Below, one piece after another: positions 17,911-26,264 of a stretch of 44,736 bases of DNA. Source of the DNA: Acetatifactor sp. GTDB lineage: Bacteria > Bacillota > Clostridia > Lachnospirales > Lachnospiraceae. Each line of letters opens with the position of its first letter. Position 1 is the stretch's first letter. Under the pieces are notes generated by a model. That model saw nothing but the letters and a program-made list of their open reading frames with translations, was not told the DNA's origin and searched no databases. Both the position numbers and the translations under genes were made by a program. The DNA lies in NCBI GenBank assembly GCA_029055435.1, contig JAIDDH010000132.1:1-44736 (forward strand). The letters are read 5' to 3'.

Positions 17911-18608
17911 AAGAGATGAGAGAGAACGGAAAATACAGATGGGGATGGCTTGGATTGAAGGTTCTTCTGACGGTGGGGTTCGTGGCGTTTTGCGCGGGCG
18001 TCTGGCCCGGGTATCTGATTCATACTGCAAAAGTAGCGGAATTATATACGGTGGATATCTCGCAGACGCCATGGCTTTCGGCGGGGGATGTGGCGCTGCA
18101 GTATTTTTATCCCGAGGACAGATGGCTGTCCAAAATAAAGATCGCGCTGGCGTTCGACGAGAGCGCGGCAAAAGGAGAGTATCTGAATTTTGAGATACAG
18201 GACGAGACCGGCGGGAGGGTCTGTGGCAGAGAGATTTATTTTGACCAAATAGAGAGCGGGTGTTATTTTGAGGTTGCGGTGAAGGAGAAGCTAAAACCCG
18301 GGAAAGAGTACGCATGGATGCTGAGTCTGCCGGAGGAGCGTCTGGAATACGCTGTTTTGTGTACTGGGGACGCGGCGGGCAATGCTGTAGAAAATCAGGT
18401 GTTATTAATTAACGGCGAGGACGCCGAATGCAACGCTATTAATCAATATGAATATTACGCACATTATGACAAGGCCGTGATTATCGGCGGATTTTGGACG
18501 GGAGCGCTGCTTGTCTGGCTGGTGCTTTTGGAGCTTACGGATCGGGCAAAAGGCCTTGTGGAGAGGAAAGGGAATGGCGGAGAAAAGCGAAGTCTGGAAG
18601 AAATATAG
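17907..18608 (+). CDS. Membrane protein with one extracytoplasmic beta-sandwich-like domain
   Basis: About 233 residues. One N-terminal membrane helix (GLKVLLTVGFVAFCAGVWPGY) leads to an outward domain of about 150 residues, and a C-terminal helix (AVIIGGFWTGALLVWLVLLEL) returns to the cytoplasm. The domain's middle, LSKIKIALAFDESAAKGEYL through CYFEVAVKEKLKPGKEYAWM, lines up by eye with the soluble domain of the preceding protein. The start is taken as TTG at 17907, four bases inside the previous stop, with GAGGGA upstream; an ATG at 17916 is the alternative. It overlaps the next gene by 35 bases, so the three genes are tightly coupled. No function is known. It may be an accessory to the glycosyltransferase. 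Confidence 0.6.
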   Translation: MKEMRENGKYRWGWLGLKVLLTVGFVAFCAGVWPGYLIHTAKVAELYTVDISQTPWLSAGDVALQYFYPEDRWLSKIKIALAFDESAAKGEYLNFEIQDETGGRVCGREIYFDQIESGCYFEVAVKEKLKPGKEYAWMLSLPEERLEYAVLCTGDAAGNAVENQVLLINGEDAECNAINQYEYYAHYDKAVIIGGFWTGALLVWLVLLELTDRAKGLVERKGNGGEKRSLEEI

Positions 18609-20160
18609 CATCAATATCTGTCTGGCGGGGCTGTTTGTGGCAGCCTTTTTGCTCCGCGTTTACCGGATAGGAGAGCTGCCGGATATCTTGCAGATTGATG
18701 AGGCGGGAATTGGGTACAATGCATGGAATCTTGCAAATTATGGGGTGGACAGGTATCTGAACGAAATGCCGATCTATCCCCAAAATTATAACGGAGGGCA
18801 GAGTCCGCTCTATACTTATTGTCTTGTGCTGCTGCTCAAGCTGTTTCCCGCAGCGCATCTGACGCCGGGGCTGGTTCGGCTGCCTGCATTGTTCTCGAGT
18901 ATGCTTGTGGTGCTCTGCGGGGCGAAGCTGTTGCGGATGCTGTTTGACGATGGGCGGATCGTGCTTGGGGGCACGGCGCTTTTGACCTTTTGTCCGTATT
19001 TTATCATGTCCGGGAGATTTGCGCTGGACTGTAATATGATGCTGGGCTGCGGGATGCTTGCGCTCACGCTGCTGGTACGATATCTGCAGAAGCCCACATG
19101 GCCCGCGCTGCTTTTATGTGGGGCGGGATTTGCCCTGACATTGTACAGCTATGCCCTCAGCTATATGATTCTGCCTGTTTTTCTGGCGGCGATGGCGCTT
19201 TATATGCTTTATACGAAAAAGATCAGCATGGGGAGAATCTTTGTGTGGGCCTGTGAGATTACAGTGCTTGCCGTTCCGCTGATTTTGTTTGTCATCTGTC
19301 TTCTGGCCGGTCTGCCGGGTTTTCGTTTTCTGGGTTTTCATATCCTGCCCATCGCTGCGGAGAGGATGGAGGATCTGGGACAGTCGGAGTTCTGGCCTGA
19401 TCTTTTTGACTGTATCAAAATTACGCTTACCAATGGCTCTTATATGCTGGATGCGGTGGAGAAGTATTACACCATGTATGTGATATCCATACCATTTATT
19501 GCAATAGGCTTTGTGTGGGCATTTGTGGATTTTGTGAAATCCCTACGGAATAGGATTTTCACCTACAGCGCGATGTTTGTGCTGTATGCGCTGGCGATTG
19601 TGATTGTCATCGGTCTGGCGGGCTCGGGCTATGTCTATCGCGCAAACGCCATATTTGTGTGCTATCTCTATTTCTGTATAATCGGCATTCGGGAGACTCT
19701 GTGTTTTCTGCGTCGTTATCGTAGAGTGTTTGCCGCCGTCTTATGTCTTGGCTATGCTTTTTGGACGGTGGTCTTTTTGCGGTATTATTTTACGATGTAC
19801 TCTGTGGCGGATACCTATACTTATCCCAATTCCCTCTATTTTTGCCCGGAGAGGGAAGCGCTTGTCCGCGTGGCGGAAAGCTCGGAGGAGCGAAATGTCT
19901 ATATCGACAGCTTTTTTGAGGAATATTATTATTTCTATTATCCGGTCTCTCCGTGGGAGAAGGAGAAGACAGGGGGCGTGACTGGGTCGGATGAAGAGCG
20001 GACATTCTGCATGAATGTGGATTACAACACGCCCGTGGAGACGGATTCGATTTATATGGTGCGCAAGGAGAACCGGGAGTTTATCGGGAAACTTCAGAAT
20101 GCGGGACTGCCCTATGAGACAGAGGAATTCGCTTATTATTATGTGTTCACGATCCAATAG
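18574..20160 (+). CDS. GT39-like membrane glycosyltransferase
   Basis: About 528 residues. After the first helix (INICLAGLFVAAFLLRVYRIG) comes an outward loop with LQIDEAGIGYNAWNLANYG and QNYNGGQSPLYTYC. An Asp-Glu pair and such a loop are typical of GT39/PMT-type (GT-C fold) enzymes, which take sugars from polyprenyl-phosphate donors. Ten or more further helices follow, and the C-terminal 120 residues (EALVRVAESSEERNVYID onwards) form an outward domain. It likely transfers a sugar to a surface protein or polymer; donor and acceptor are unknown. The ATG at 18574 has GAGAGGAAAGG upstream and overlaps the preceding gene. An earlier in-frame start at 18511 is less likely. Confidence 0.7.
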   Translation: MAEKSEVWKKYSINICLAGLFVAAFLLRVYRIGELPDILQIDEAGIGYNAWNLANYGVDRYLNEMPIYPQNYNGGQSPLYTYCLVLLLKLFPAAHLTPGLVRLPALFSSMLVVLCGAKLLRMLFDDGRIVLGGTALLTFCPYFIMSGRFALDCNMMLGCGMLALTLLVRYLQKPTWPALLLCGAGFALTLYSYALSYMILPVFLAAMALYMLYTKKISMGRIFVWACEITVLAVPLILFVICLLAGLPGFRFLGFHILPIAAERMEDLGQSEFWPDLFDCIKITLTNGSYMLDAVEKYYTMYVISIPFIAIGFVWAFVDFVKSLRNRIFTYSAMFVLYALAIVIVIGLAGSGYVYRANAIFVCYLYFCIIGIRETLCFLRRYRRVFAAVLCLGYAFWTVVFLRYYFTMYSVADTYTYPNSLYFCPEREALVRVAESSEERNVYIDSFFEEYYYFYYPVSPWEKEKTGGVTGSDEERTFCMNVDYNTPVETDSIYMVRKENREFIGKLQNAGLPYETEEFAYYYVFTIQ

Positions 20161-20203
20161 GGCTGAACTGTTACAAGGAATTGAGAAAGGATAAAAAAAT
20201 ATA

Positions 20204-20232
20204 TTGTACCTTTTTTTCAGATTTGGTATTAT
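20204..20232 (+). promoter_or_regulatory. Promoter of the second phosphofructokinase gene
   Basis: TTGTAC (20204-20209), 17 bases, TATTAT (20227-20232), about 55 bases before the ATG. It has the same -35 start (TTGTA) and spacing as the promoter of copy 1. Confidence 0.6.
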
Positions 20233-20287
20233 TAGTAAATGAGAGTAATTTGTAATGCATTAAATTCAGAATAATTGGAGGACAAAA

Positions 20288-21532
20288 ATGGCAAAGAAAC
20301 GTAATATCATCGTAGGGCAGTCGGGTGGTCCCACTGCCGTAATCAATTCCAGTCTGGCAGGTGTCTATAAGACAGCCAAGGAGAGAGGTTTCCATAAGGT
20401 GTATGGAATGCTGCACGGCATTCAGGGATTCCTGGATGAGCAGTATGTGGATCTGTCTACTCAGATTCATTCCGACATGGATATCGAGCTGTTGAAGAGG
20501 ACACCTTCAGCATTCTTGGGCTCCTGCCGCTTTAAGCTGCCGGAGATTCACGAGAATACCGAGATTTATGAAAAGATATTCCAGATTCTGGACAAGCTGG
20601 AGATTGAGGCTTTTATCTATATCGGCGGAAACGACTCCATGGATACGATTAAAAAGCTGTCCGATTATGCGATTGTGAAGGGGCATGATCAGAAGTTCCT
20701 GGGTGTGCCCAAGACGATTGACAATGACCTGGCACTCACAGACCATACGCCCGGTTTCGGAAGCGCGGCAAAGTATATCGCTGCGTCCACCAAGGAGGTT
20801 ATCAGAGATGCTCTGGGACTGACCTATAATGACAAGGAGATGATTACTGTCATCGAGGTCATGGGCCGTAATGCAGGATGGCTCACCGGTGCCACTGCCC
20901 TTGCCAGAACAGAGGAGTGCGAGGGTCCCGACCTGATTTATCTGCCGGAGGTGACTTTCGATATCGATAAATTCCGCGAGACCACGATAAAGCTGCTCAA
21001 GAAGAAGAAATCCGTTGTAATTGCAGTGTCTGAGGGCATCAAGCTGGCTGACGGAAGATATGTCTGCGAACTGTCCGGCGGTGCGGATTATGTAGATGCT
21101 TTTGGACATAAGCAGTTACAGGGAACGGCGGCTTATCTGGCAAGCTATCTGGGCGCGGAGACAGGATGCAAGACACGCAGCATTGAGTTTTCCACCCTGC
21201 AGAGAAGCGCTTCCCATATGGCTTCCCGTGTGGATGTGGACGAGGCCTTCATGGTGGGCGGTGCTGCCGTAAAGGCTGCCGACGAGGGAGACAGCGGCAA
21301 GATGGTAGTTATCGACCGTGTGGCGGACGATCCTTACATGAGTGCTGCCGGTATTTACGATGTGCATCGTATCGCCAACAATGAGAAGCTGGTTCCCCGT
21401 TCCTGGATGAACAAAGAGGGAAATTATGTGACGGACGAGTTCATCAATTATATTGAGCCGCTGATTCAGGGAGATTATCAGCCGTTTATGGTAAACGGTC
21501 TTCCTCAGCATCTGGTGCTCCGGGAAAGCTAA
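20288..21532 (+). CDS. pfp: Pyrophosphate-dependent 6-phosphofructokinase, copy 2
   Basis: A 414-residue paralog of the enzyme at 5035. It has the same PPi signature: GGNDS near residue 113 and PKTIDND near 141, plus MGRNAGWLTGATALA. The N-terminus IVGQSGGPTAVINSSLAGVY is identical to copy 1 over about 19 residues. Most differences lie in surface helices, and it carries a four-residue addition around LGLTYNDKEM. Both copies keep all recognisable catalytic residues, so both should be active. They may differ in regulation, or one may prefer another sugar phosphate such as sedoheptulose 7-phosphate, which PPi enzymes of this family can accept. Strong TTGGAGG ribosome site, own promoter. Confidence 0.9.
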   Translation: MAKKRNIIVGQSGGPTAVINSSLAGVYKTAKERGFHKVYGMLHGIQGFLDEQYVDLSTQIHSDMDIELLKRTPSAFLGSCRFKLPEIHENTEIYEKIFQILDKLEIEAFIYIGGNDSMDTIKKLSDYAIVKGHDQKFLGVPKTIDNDLALTDHTPGFGSAAKYIAASTKEVIRDALGLTYNDKEMITVIEVMGRNAGWLTGATALARTEECEGPDLIYLPEVTFDIDKFRETTIKLLKKKKSVVIAVSEGIKLADGRYVCELSGGADYVDAFGHKQLQGTAAYLASYLGAETGCKTRSIEFSTLQRSASHMASRVDVDEAFMVGGAAVKAADEGDSGKMVVIDRVADDPYMSAAGIYDVHRIANNEKLVPRSWMNKEGNYVTDEFINYIEPLIQGDYQPFMVNGLPQHLVLRES

Positions 21533-21549
21533 GCAGGGCAAAGCAAAGC

Positions 21550-21578
21550 TTGCATAATTGGCTAGATTATTGTAAAAT
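21550..21578 (+). promoter_or_regulatory. Promoter for the HD-domain/pilT genes
   Basis: TTGCAT (21550-21555), 17 bases, TAAAAT (21573-21578), 55 bases before the ATG at 21633. Confidence 0.6.
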
Positions 21579-21632
21579 AAAGTAATCGGTTGTAATAGGT
21601 TATCGAAATTTCCGGAAGCGAGAGAGCGGAAC

Positions 21633-22718
21633 ATGAGGTTTGTAAAGACGGAAAATTTAAAAACCGGTATGAGGCTGGCGCGTCCTATATACAGTAAGGA
21701 AGGCAATCTTCTGTTTGAACGCGATTTCAATCTGACGCCTCAGGCAATCGAGAGCATGAAAAGTATTGGTATGTTGGGCATTTATATTCTGGAGCCCGCG
21801 GAGCCTCTGCCCCCGATGTCAGAGGAAGAGAATGAGTTTGAGCGCTTTCAGGCCATGAATGTCTTTGTCCTTCAGGAAGAGCTGACAAAGATTCTGACCA
21901 CGAAGAAACAGGGCAGAATGCAGAGTATTGTGGATGCTGTCTTGAAAACTTACGGTCACCAGAGCGGCAAGATGAATTTTTATCAGAATCTGCGCAGCAA
22001 GGAGGACTATATTTACCGTCATTCGCTGAATGTTGCTGCTCTCTGTGCTTTGATAACGCACGTTATGAATGTACGCCTAGAGGAACAGCAGCAGGTTATT
22101 TTTGCGGCGCTGGTGCATGATATCGGAAAGCTTTCTCTGGAAGGAGATCTGGCATACAGCAATGAATTGAACGAGGAAGAGAGAATGCAGGTCTACACCG
22201 CTCAGACGTATTCCTGCGATATCGCGTCGGAGGTCTTTGGGGCGGCTGTGAAACGCATCTGCAATCAGGCCTTGGTGGCTCAGATGGATGCCTACAAGGA
22301 GACACCCGAGCACAGTGATATGAAAATGGCGCTGGGAGCTAAGATTTTGATGGTTGCCAATCGTTATGACGAGCTGACGGGCATGACTCTGGAGGGCCCT
22401 GCACATTCAAGATTAAGGGCAATCCGGGAACTGTATCAGCGCGAGGACTGTTATGCACCGGAAGTAGTGAAGGCGTTGGTGAGCTCCATCAATATTGTAG
22501 GTCCGGGTGTCAGCGTGGAGTTAAACACGGGGGAGAAGGCGCTTGTTCTGACGGAAAATCCCGAAGATATTCTGCGTCCTACGGTTTTATGTTTTAAGGA
22601 TAATACCATTCTTGATCTGTCCTCGAAGATGTATGCGGATTTTGAGATTGTGGATGTAATGAAGACAATGGACAACCGTTACGGGATGGACGCAGGAGCT
22701 CTTCAACAGATGAATTAA
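21633..22718 (+). CDS. HD-domain protein related to HD-GYP, GYP motif degenerate
   Basis: A 361-residue soluble protein. The N-terminus (VKTENLKTGMRLARPIYSKEG) is the domain usually found before HD-GYP modules. The core has YRHSLNVAALC and VHDIGKLSLEGDL, the expected His and His-Asp metal ligands. Where HD-GYP enzymes have HHExxDGxGYP, this protein has only NQALVAQMDAYKETPEHSD, so the second metal-ligand set and the GYP signature are gone. The helix GAKILMVANRYDELTG after it is kept. It may bind rather than hydrolyse c-di-GMP, or hydrolyse another nucleotide. It is followed at 44 bases by pilT, so the pair may link nucleotide signalling to pilus retraction, which is inference. Confidence 0.75.
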   Translation: MRFVKTENLKTGMRLARPIYSKEGNLLFERDFNLTPQAIESMKSIGMLGIYILEPAEPLPPMSEEENEFERFQAMNVFVLQEELTKILTTKKQGRMQSIVDAVLKTYGHQSGKMNFYQNLRSKEDYIYRHSLNVAALCALITHVMNVRLEEQQQVIFAALVHDIGKLSLEGDLAYSNELNEEERMQVYTAQTYSCDIASEVFGAAVKRICNQALVAQMDAYKETPEHSDMKMALGAKILMVANRYDELTGMTLEGPAHSRLRAIRELYQREDCYAPEVVKALVSSINIVGPGVSVELNTGEKALVLTENPEDILRPTVLCFKDNTILDLSSKMYADFEIVDVMKTMDNRYGMDAGALQQMN

Positions 22719-22762
22719 ATAAAATGCGTTATTAAAAAATACATATAGGGAGAGGGTGCAGA

Positions 22763-23818
22763 ATGTCTTATATTGAACAGATTTTGGAAAAAGGAAGCGA
22801 GCTGGGAGCCAGTGATGTACATTTGACGGTGGGATTGCCCCCCAAGATGCGCGTGAACGGAAATCTGCTGACCTCGGACTTTCCTGTCATGAAGCCTGCA
22901 GACACTTTGGATGTGTTGGTCAGCATCATGACAGAGCGTCAGAGGGCGGTTTTTGAGGAGCGGGGAGAATTTGATATGTCCTTCTCGGTTCCCGGTCTTG
23001 GCCGTTACCGTGTCAATGCCTTCAAACAGCGCGGCTCTATTGCGATGGCATTTCGTGTGGTTGGCACTACTGTGCCTTCGCCGGAGGTGCTGGGTGTGCC
23101 GGAGTCGGTTATTGATTTGTATCAGCGAAAGAGAGGGCTTATTCTTGTTACCGGGCCTACCGGAAGCGGTAAGTCCACCACTTTGGCGGCTATCATCGAT
23201 AAGATCAACAGTTGCCGTGACGCTCATATCATCACATTGGAAGACCCTATCGAGTATCTGCACCCTCACAAGCTTTCCATGATGAATCAGCGTGAGATCG
23301 GCATTGATTCCCAGAGCTACGCTAACGCGCTCCGTGCGGCGCTCCGTGAGGATCCGGACGTGATTCTGGTGGGAGAGATGCGTGACTTTGAGACCATCAG
23401 CGTGGCTATCACCGCGGCTGAGACGGGTCACTTGGTGCTCTCCACACTGCACACCAATTCCGCGGCAAGTACCGTGGATCGTGTCATCGACGTATTTCCG
23501 CCTCATCAGCAGCAGCAGATTCGTATTCAGTTTGCAAATGTGCTGGAGGCAATCATTGCTCAGCAATTGATTCCCACGGCGGACGGCACAAGCCGTGTGG
23601 CTGCGTTTGAGGTTATGCATGCAAATCATGCCATAAGAAATCTGGTCCGCGAGGCAAAGTCCCATCAGTTGGAAAGCGTTATGCAGACCAATCGTAAGAT
23701 GGGTATGATGACCATGGATGAGGCCATCGGACAATTGTATCTTGCCGGTAAGATTGACCGTGAACAGGCAATCCACTTTGCGCATGATCCCGACAAGATG
23801 GCGGCTAAGTTGGCATAA
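22763..23818 (+). CDS. pilT: PilT-type twitching motility ATPase
   Basis: A 351-residue hexameric secretion ATPase that powers retraction of type IV pili. Motifs are complete: an N-terminal ASDVHLTVGLPPKMRVNG, Walker A GPTGSGKST (near residue 130), the Asp box TLEDPIEYLH, Walker B VILVGEMRD, and the His box GHLVLSTLHTNSA. The retraction helix region (PTADGTSRVAAFEVM) is also PilT-like rather than PilB-like. Length fits the family. The ribosome site is AGGGAGAGGG. No pilin, PilB or PilC gene is in the window, so it must act with a pilus encoded elsewhere. It follows the degenerate HD-GYP gene. Confidence 0.9.
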   Translation: MSYIEQILEKGSELGASDVHLTVGLPPKMRVNGNLLTSDFPVMKPADTLDVLVSIMTERQRAVFEERGEFDMSFSVPGLGRYRVNAFKQRGSIAMAFRVVGTTVPSPEVLGVPESVIDLYQRKRGLILVTGPTGSGKSTTLAAIIDKINSCRDAHIITLEDPIEYLHPHKLSMMNQREIGIDSQSYANALRAALREDPDVILVGEMRDFETISVAITAAETGHLVLSTLHTNSAASTVDRVIDVFPPHQQQQIRIQFANVLEAIIAQQLIPTADGTSRVAAFEVMHANHAIRNLVREAKSHQLESVMQTNRKMGMMTMDEAIGQLYLAGKIDREQAIHFAHDPDKMAAKLA

Positions 23819-23849
23819 GCATCGATTCTTTCAGAACTTATTCAGGATG

Positions 23850-23876
23850 GACTGCAAAGGAGTCGCCTTTGCAGTC
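23850..23876 (+). terminator. Hairpin after pilT
   Basis: GACTGCAAAGG (23850-23860) pairs perfectly with CCTTTGCAGTC (23866-23876) around five bases. There is no T-run after it, so it may be a weak terminator or an RNA-stabilising stem. The rest of the 275-base gap to comM is AT-rich. It holds only a tandem 13-base repeat of the type AAAGTTAAAATC near 24031-24057. Confidence 0.5.
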
Positions 23877-24093
23877 CCCTATAATATCAGTCTTTCGTTA
23901 TACCATTCGTATTAAATATCAATTTCATATTTTAATTCCAGATATTAATTCAAATATTAATAGTTCAGGCCGGTTCGGCAAAATATTTTCATTTTAAAAT
24001 CCAGCTGTTATTTTTAGAAAGCAAAAAAGAAAGTTAAAATCGAAAAGTTAAAATCAAAAAGGTTTTGACAGATTGACGACAAGGAGGAGTTTT

Positions 24094-25341
24094 ATGTTCT
24101 GTAAAATTTTATCCGGGGGGATCGTGGGCGTCTCGGCCTGTTTTGTGTGGGTGGAGGTGGACATGGACCGCGGTCTGCCCTGTTTTTCCATGGTGGGCTC
24201 TCTGGGAGGCGAAGTGCGGGAATCCAGAGAGAGGGTGAGCGTTGCGCTGAAAAACGCGGGCTTTGCCATGCCCGCCGCCCGTGTCACCGTGAATCTTGCC
24301 CCGGCGGATGTGCGAAAAGAGGGAACTGCTTTTGATCTGCCCATAGCGATAGGAATTTTGCAAGCGATGTCCTATTTTTCGGAGAAGGCTGCGGAGAATA
24401 TCCTGTTTCTGGGGGAGCTTGGTTTGAACGGGGAACTGAAGAAAGTACACGGTGTGTTGCCCATCGTGCAGGCTGCGGCGGCCGCGGGCATCAGCCAGTG
24501 TATCGTACCCGCGGCCAATGTGGGCGAAGGGGCTGTGATTCCGGGGATTATCGTGCGGGGAGCGTCCAGTATTTCTCAGGTGCTGGACTTCCTGAGACAA
24601 AGTGACGAGGAGGAGCGGGAGCGGATACTGCCGCGGACTGTGACGGATGCAGGGAAACTGCTTCAAACCTCGGGAAGCTGCGGGGAGGACTTCGCACAGG
24701 TGAGCGGACAGGAGATGGCGAAGCGTGCGGCGGAGATCGCGGCGGCAGGCTTTCACAATCTGCTTATGATAGGGCCGCCGGGGGCCGGAAAGTCCATGAT
24801 TGCCAGACGGATTCCGGGCATTCTGCCGCCTCTTACCATAAATGAGAGTCTGGAGGTCACGGGGATATACAGTGTGGCCGGACTGTTGGAGGACGGACAG
24901 GCGCTGGTGACAGACAGACCTTTTCAAAATCCGCATCACACTGTTTCCCGCGCCGCATTGATCGGCGGTCAGGCACAGCCAAAGCCTGGCCTGGTCTCCC
25001 TCTCGCACCGCGGAATTCTTTTTATGGACGAGCTGCCGGAATTTGGGAGAAATGTGATAGATAGTATGCGTCAGCCTTTGGAGGAACATAGAGTACGAAT
25101 TGTCAGGATTGGGGGAAATGTAATCTATCCGGCGGATTTTATGCTGGTCTGTGCCATGAACATCGCAACAACGAAATTGATACAATGCGGAATCGCTGAA
25201 ATGGCTGAAAATAAGGCATTTCACGGGTTCTGCAGGTGTGGTTTTCTGCTTTTTAGGTCTGCCGATGCGATGCATGGGCTGTTCTGCCCGATAATTTTGC
25301 ACCTCTTTTTAACGATTGCTCGGCAATCGTTAAAGCTTTAG
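24094..25341 (+). pseudogene. comM: ComM/YifB (Mg-chelatase-like AAA+), truncated by an insertion
   Basis: Codons 1 to about 356 encode the N-terminal two thirds of ComM, the branch-migration helicase that extends strand uptake in natural transformation. They include the Lon-like N-domain (FSMVGSLGGEVRESRERV, VTVNLAPADVRKEG), Walker A GPPGAGKSMIARR (about residues 226-238) and Walker B ILFMDELPEF. The family match stops at MLVCAMN (about 25161). Relatives continue P-C-P-C-G there. Here the frame runs into about 59 unrelated residues and stops at 25341. The missing part is the sensor 2 region and the C-terminal Mg-chelatase domain, about 150 residues. The start at 24094 follows AAGGAGGAG. The remaining 3' part should lie beyond the inserted element, outside the window. 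The protein made here is unlikely to work. Confidence 0.9.
25308..25334. repeat. Perfect 12-base palindrome near the element's left end
   Basis: TTTAACGATTGC (25308-25319) pairs with GCAATCGTTAAA (25323-25334) around TCG. No T-run follows, so it is not a classic terminator. It lies about 150 bases inside the element and overlaps the last codons of the comM readthrough. Confidence 0.6.
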
Positions 25342-25402
25342 AAATCGGTTGTTGTTTGGCTCAGAGTGCTTTTAAGTTCGTATTTTTACATAGGAGACCG
25401 TT

Positions 25403-25699
25403 ATGATAACGAAAGAAGAGATAAAAGAATTGGAAGGAAATTATTTTGAGGTGCTGCAGGCAGGGGCTTTTGCAATTACTTTGAAGTCAAAAAACACAGG
25501 GCATTATTGGCATTTGCTTGAAAGGGAATATCCCTCATTCCGGCATTTCGCAATATACCATAAGCATAATGCTGCTGATGCGTATCATGCCCAGGGGACG
25601 GCTTGCAATCTAGCAACGGCAGTATCCGGAATCATGTCGCATGATGAATTTCAGATGAACGGGCGTAAGAAAGACCGTAAAGGAAAGGGGAAAATATGA
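25403..25699 (+). CDS. Small protein of unknown function, element left end
   Basis: A 98-residue basic protein that I do not recognise. It starts with a charged helix (TKEEIKELEGNYFEVLQ), has a His- and aromatic-rich middle (GHYWHLLEREYPSFRHFAIYH) and a Lys-rich end. The ATG follows TAGGAG by nine bases. It overlaps the next gene by four bases (ATGA), which supports both being real. Proteins at this place, just inside an attachment end, are often accessory or late phage genes. Confidence 0.6.
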   Translation: MITKEEIKELEGNYFEVLQAGAFAITLKSKNTGHYWHLLEREYPSFRHFAIYHKHNAADAYHAQGTACNLATAVSGIMSHDEFQMNGRKKDRKGKGKI

Positions 25700-25893
25700 G
25701 TCAGGAAATATATTTCAGTTTTGTTAATGTGAGAAAGTATCTGAGGGAGGATAGGATGACAGGTGAAAGAGAAATCGTGCCTGTTACAAACCGGAACGAC
25801 CTGTCTGTGAAGCGTCATATGGAGCTGCTCAACTTGAATGATGATGAGCATATTTATCTGGAGTGCATAGAGGACAGTTTTGAAAATCTATAA
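25696..25893 (+). CDS. Small acidic protein of unknown function
   Basis: A 65-residue protein starting MSQEIYFSFVNVRKYLRED, translationally coupled to the previous gene through ATGA, with GGAAAGGGG as its ribosome site. The end (NDDEHIYLECIEDSFENL) is strongly acidic. No domain recognised. Confidence 0.55.
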   Translation: MSQEIYFSFVNVRKYLREDRMTGEREIVPVTNRNDLSVKRHMELLNLNDDEHIYLECIEDSFENL

Positions 25894-26006
25894 CATAAAT
25901 ATTTAGAGTCCGTTTTTTGGGACATATATTTTGATATTCTTATCCTAATGGGAGAATTTTGTGATAAGATAGATTTGATAACAGATGATTGGTTATGGAG
26001 GTAGTG

Positions 26007-26186
26007 ATGCAGGAACAGGATAAACGTGCCGTAGAATCCATGTGTAGATGCGGACTTGATCTTGAAGGTGTTATAAATGTTTTCCCAAGCCTTCCGAGAG
26101 AGGAAATTGCAGCAATCTATAAGTCTGTGAGAGGCAGGGATACAGATGTAAATGGGGAATCTAGCATAAGTATTAACTGTTCATGA
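26007..26186 (+). CDS. Small protein with a helix-turn-helix-like fold, unknown function
   Basis: A 59-residue protein. The start at 26007 is four bases after GGAGGT; a TTG at 25989 lies upstream of that site and was rejected. CGLDLEGVINVFPSLPREEIAAIYKSV looks like two helices joined by a turn, as in small sigma-4-like or HTH proteins, but no family was recognised. Confidence 0.5.
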   Translation: MQEQDKRAVESMCRCGLDLEGVINVFPSLPREEIAAIYKSVRGRDTDVNGESSISINCS

Positions 26187-26264
26187 TATACTGTGCAGGA
26201 ATTATAGCGAGATGCAAGTTTGTAATATTTCAAAAGAGCGAATGAAGTGAGGCTGACGAAGAAG

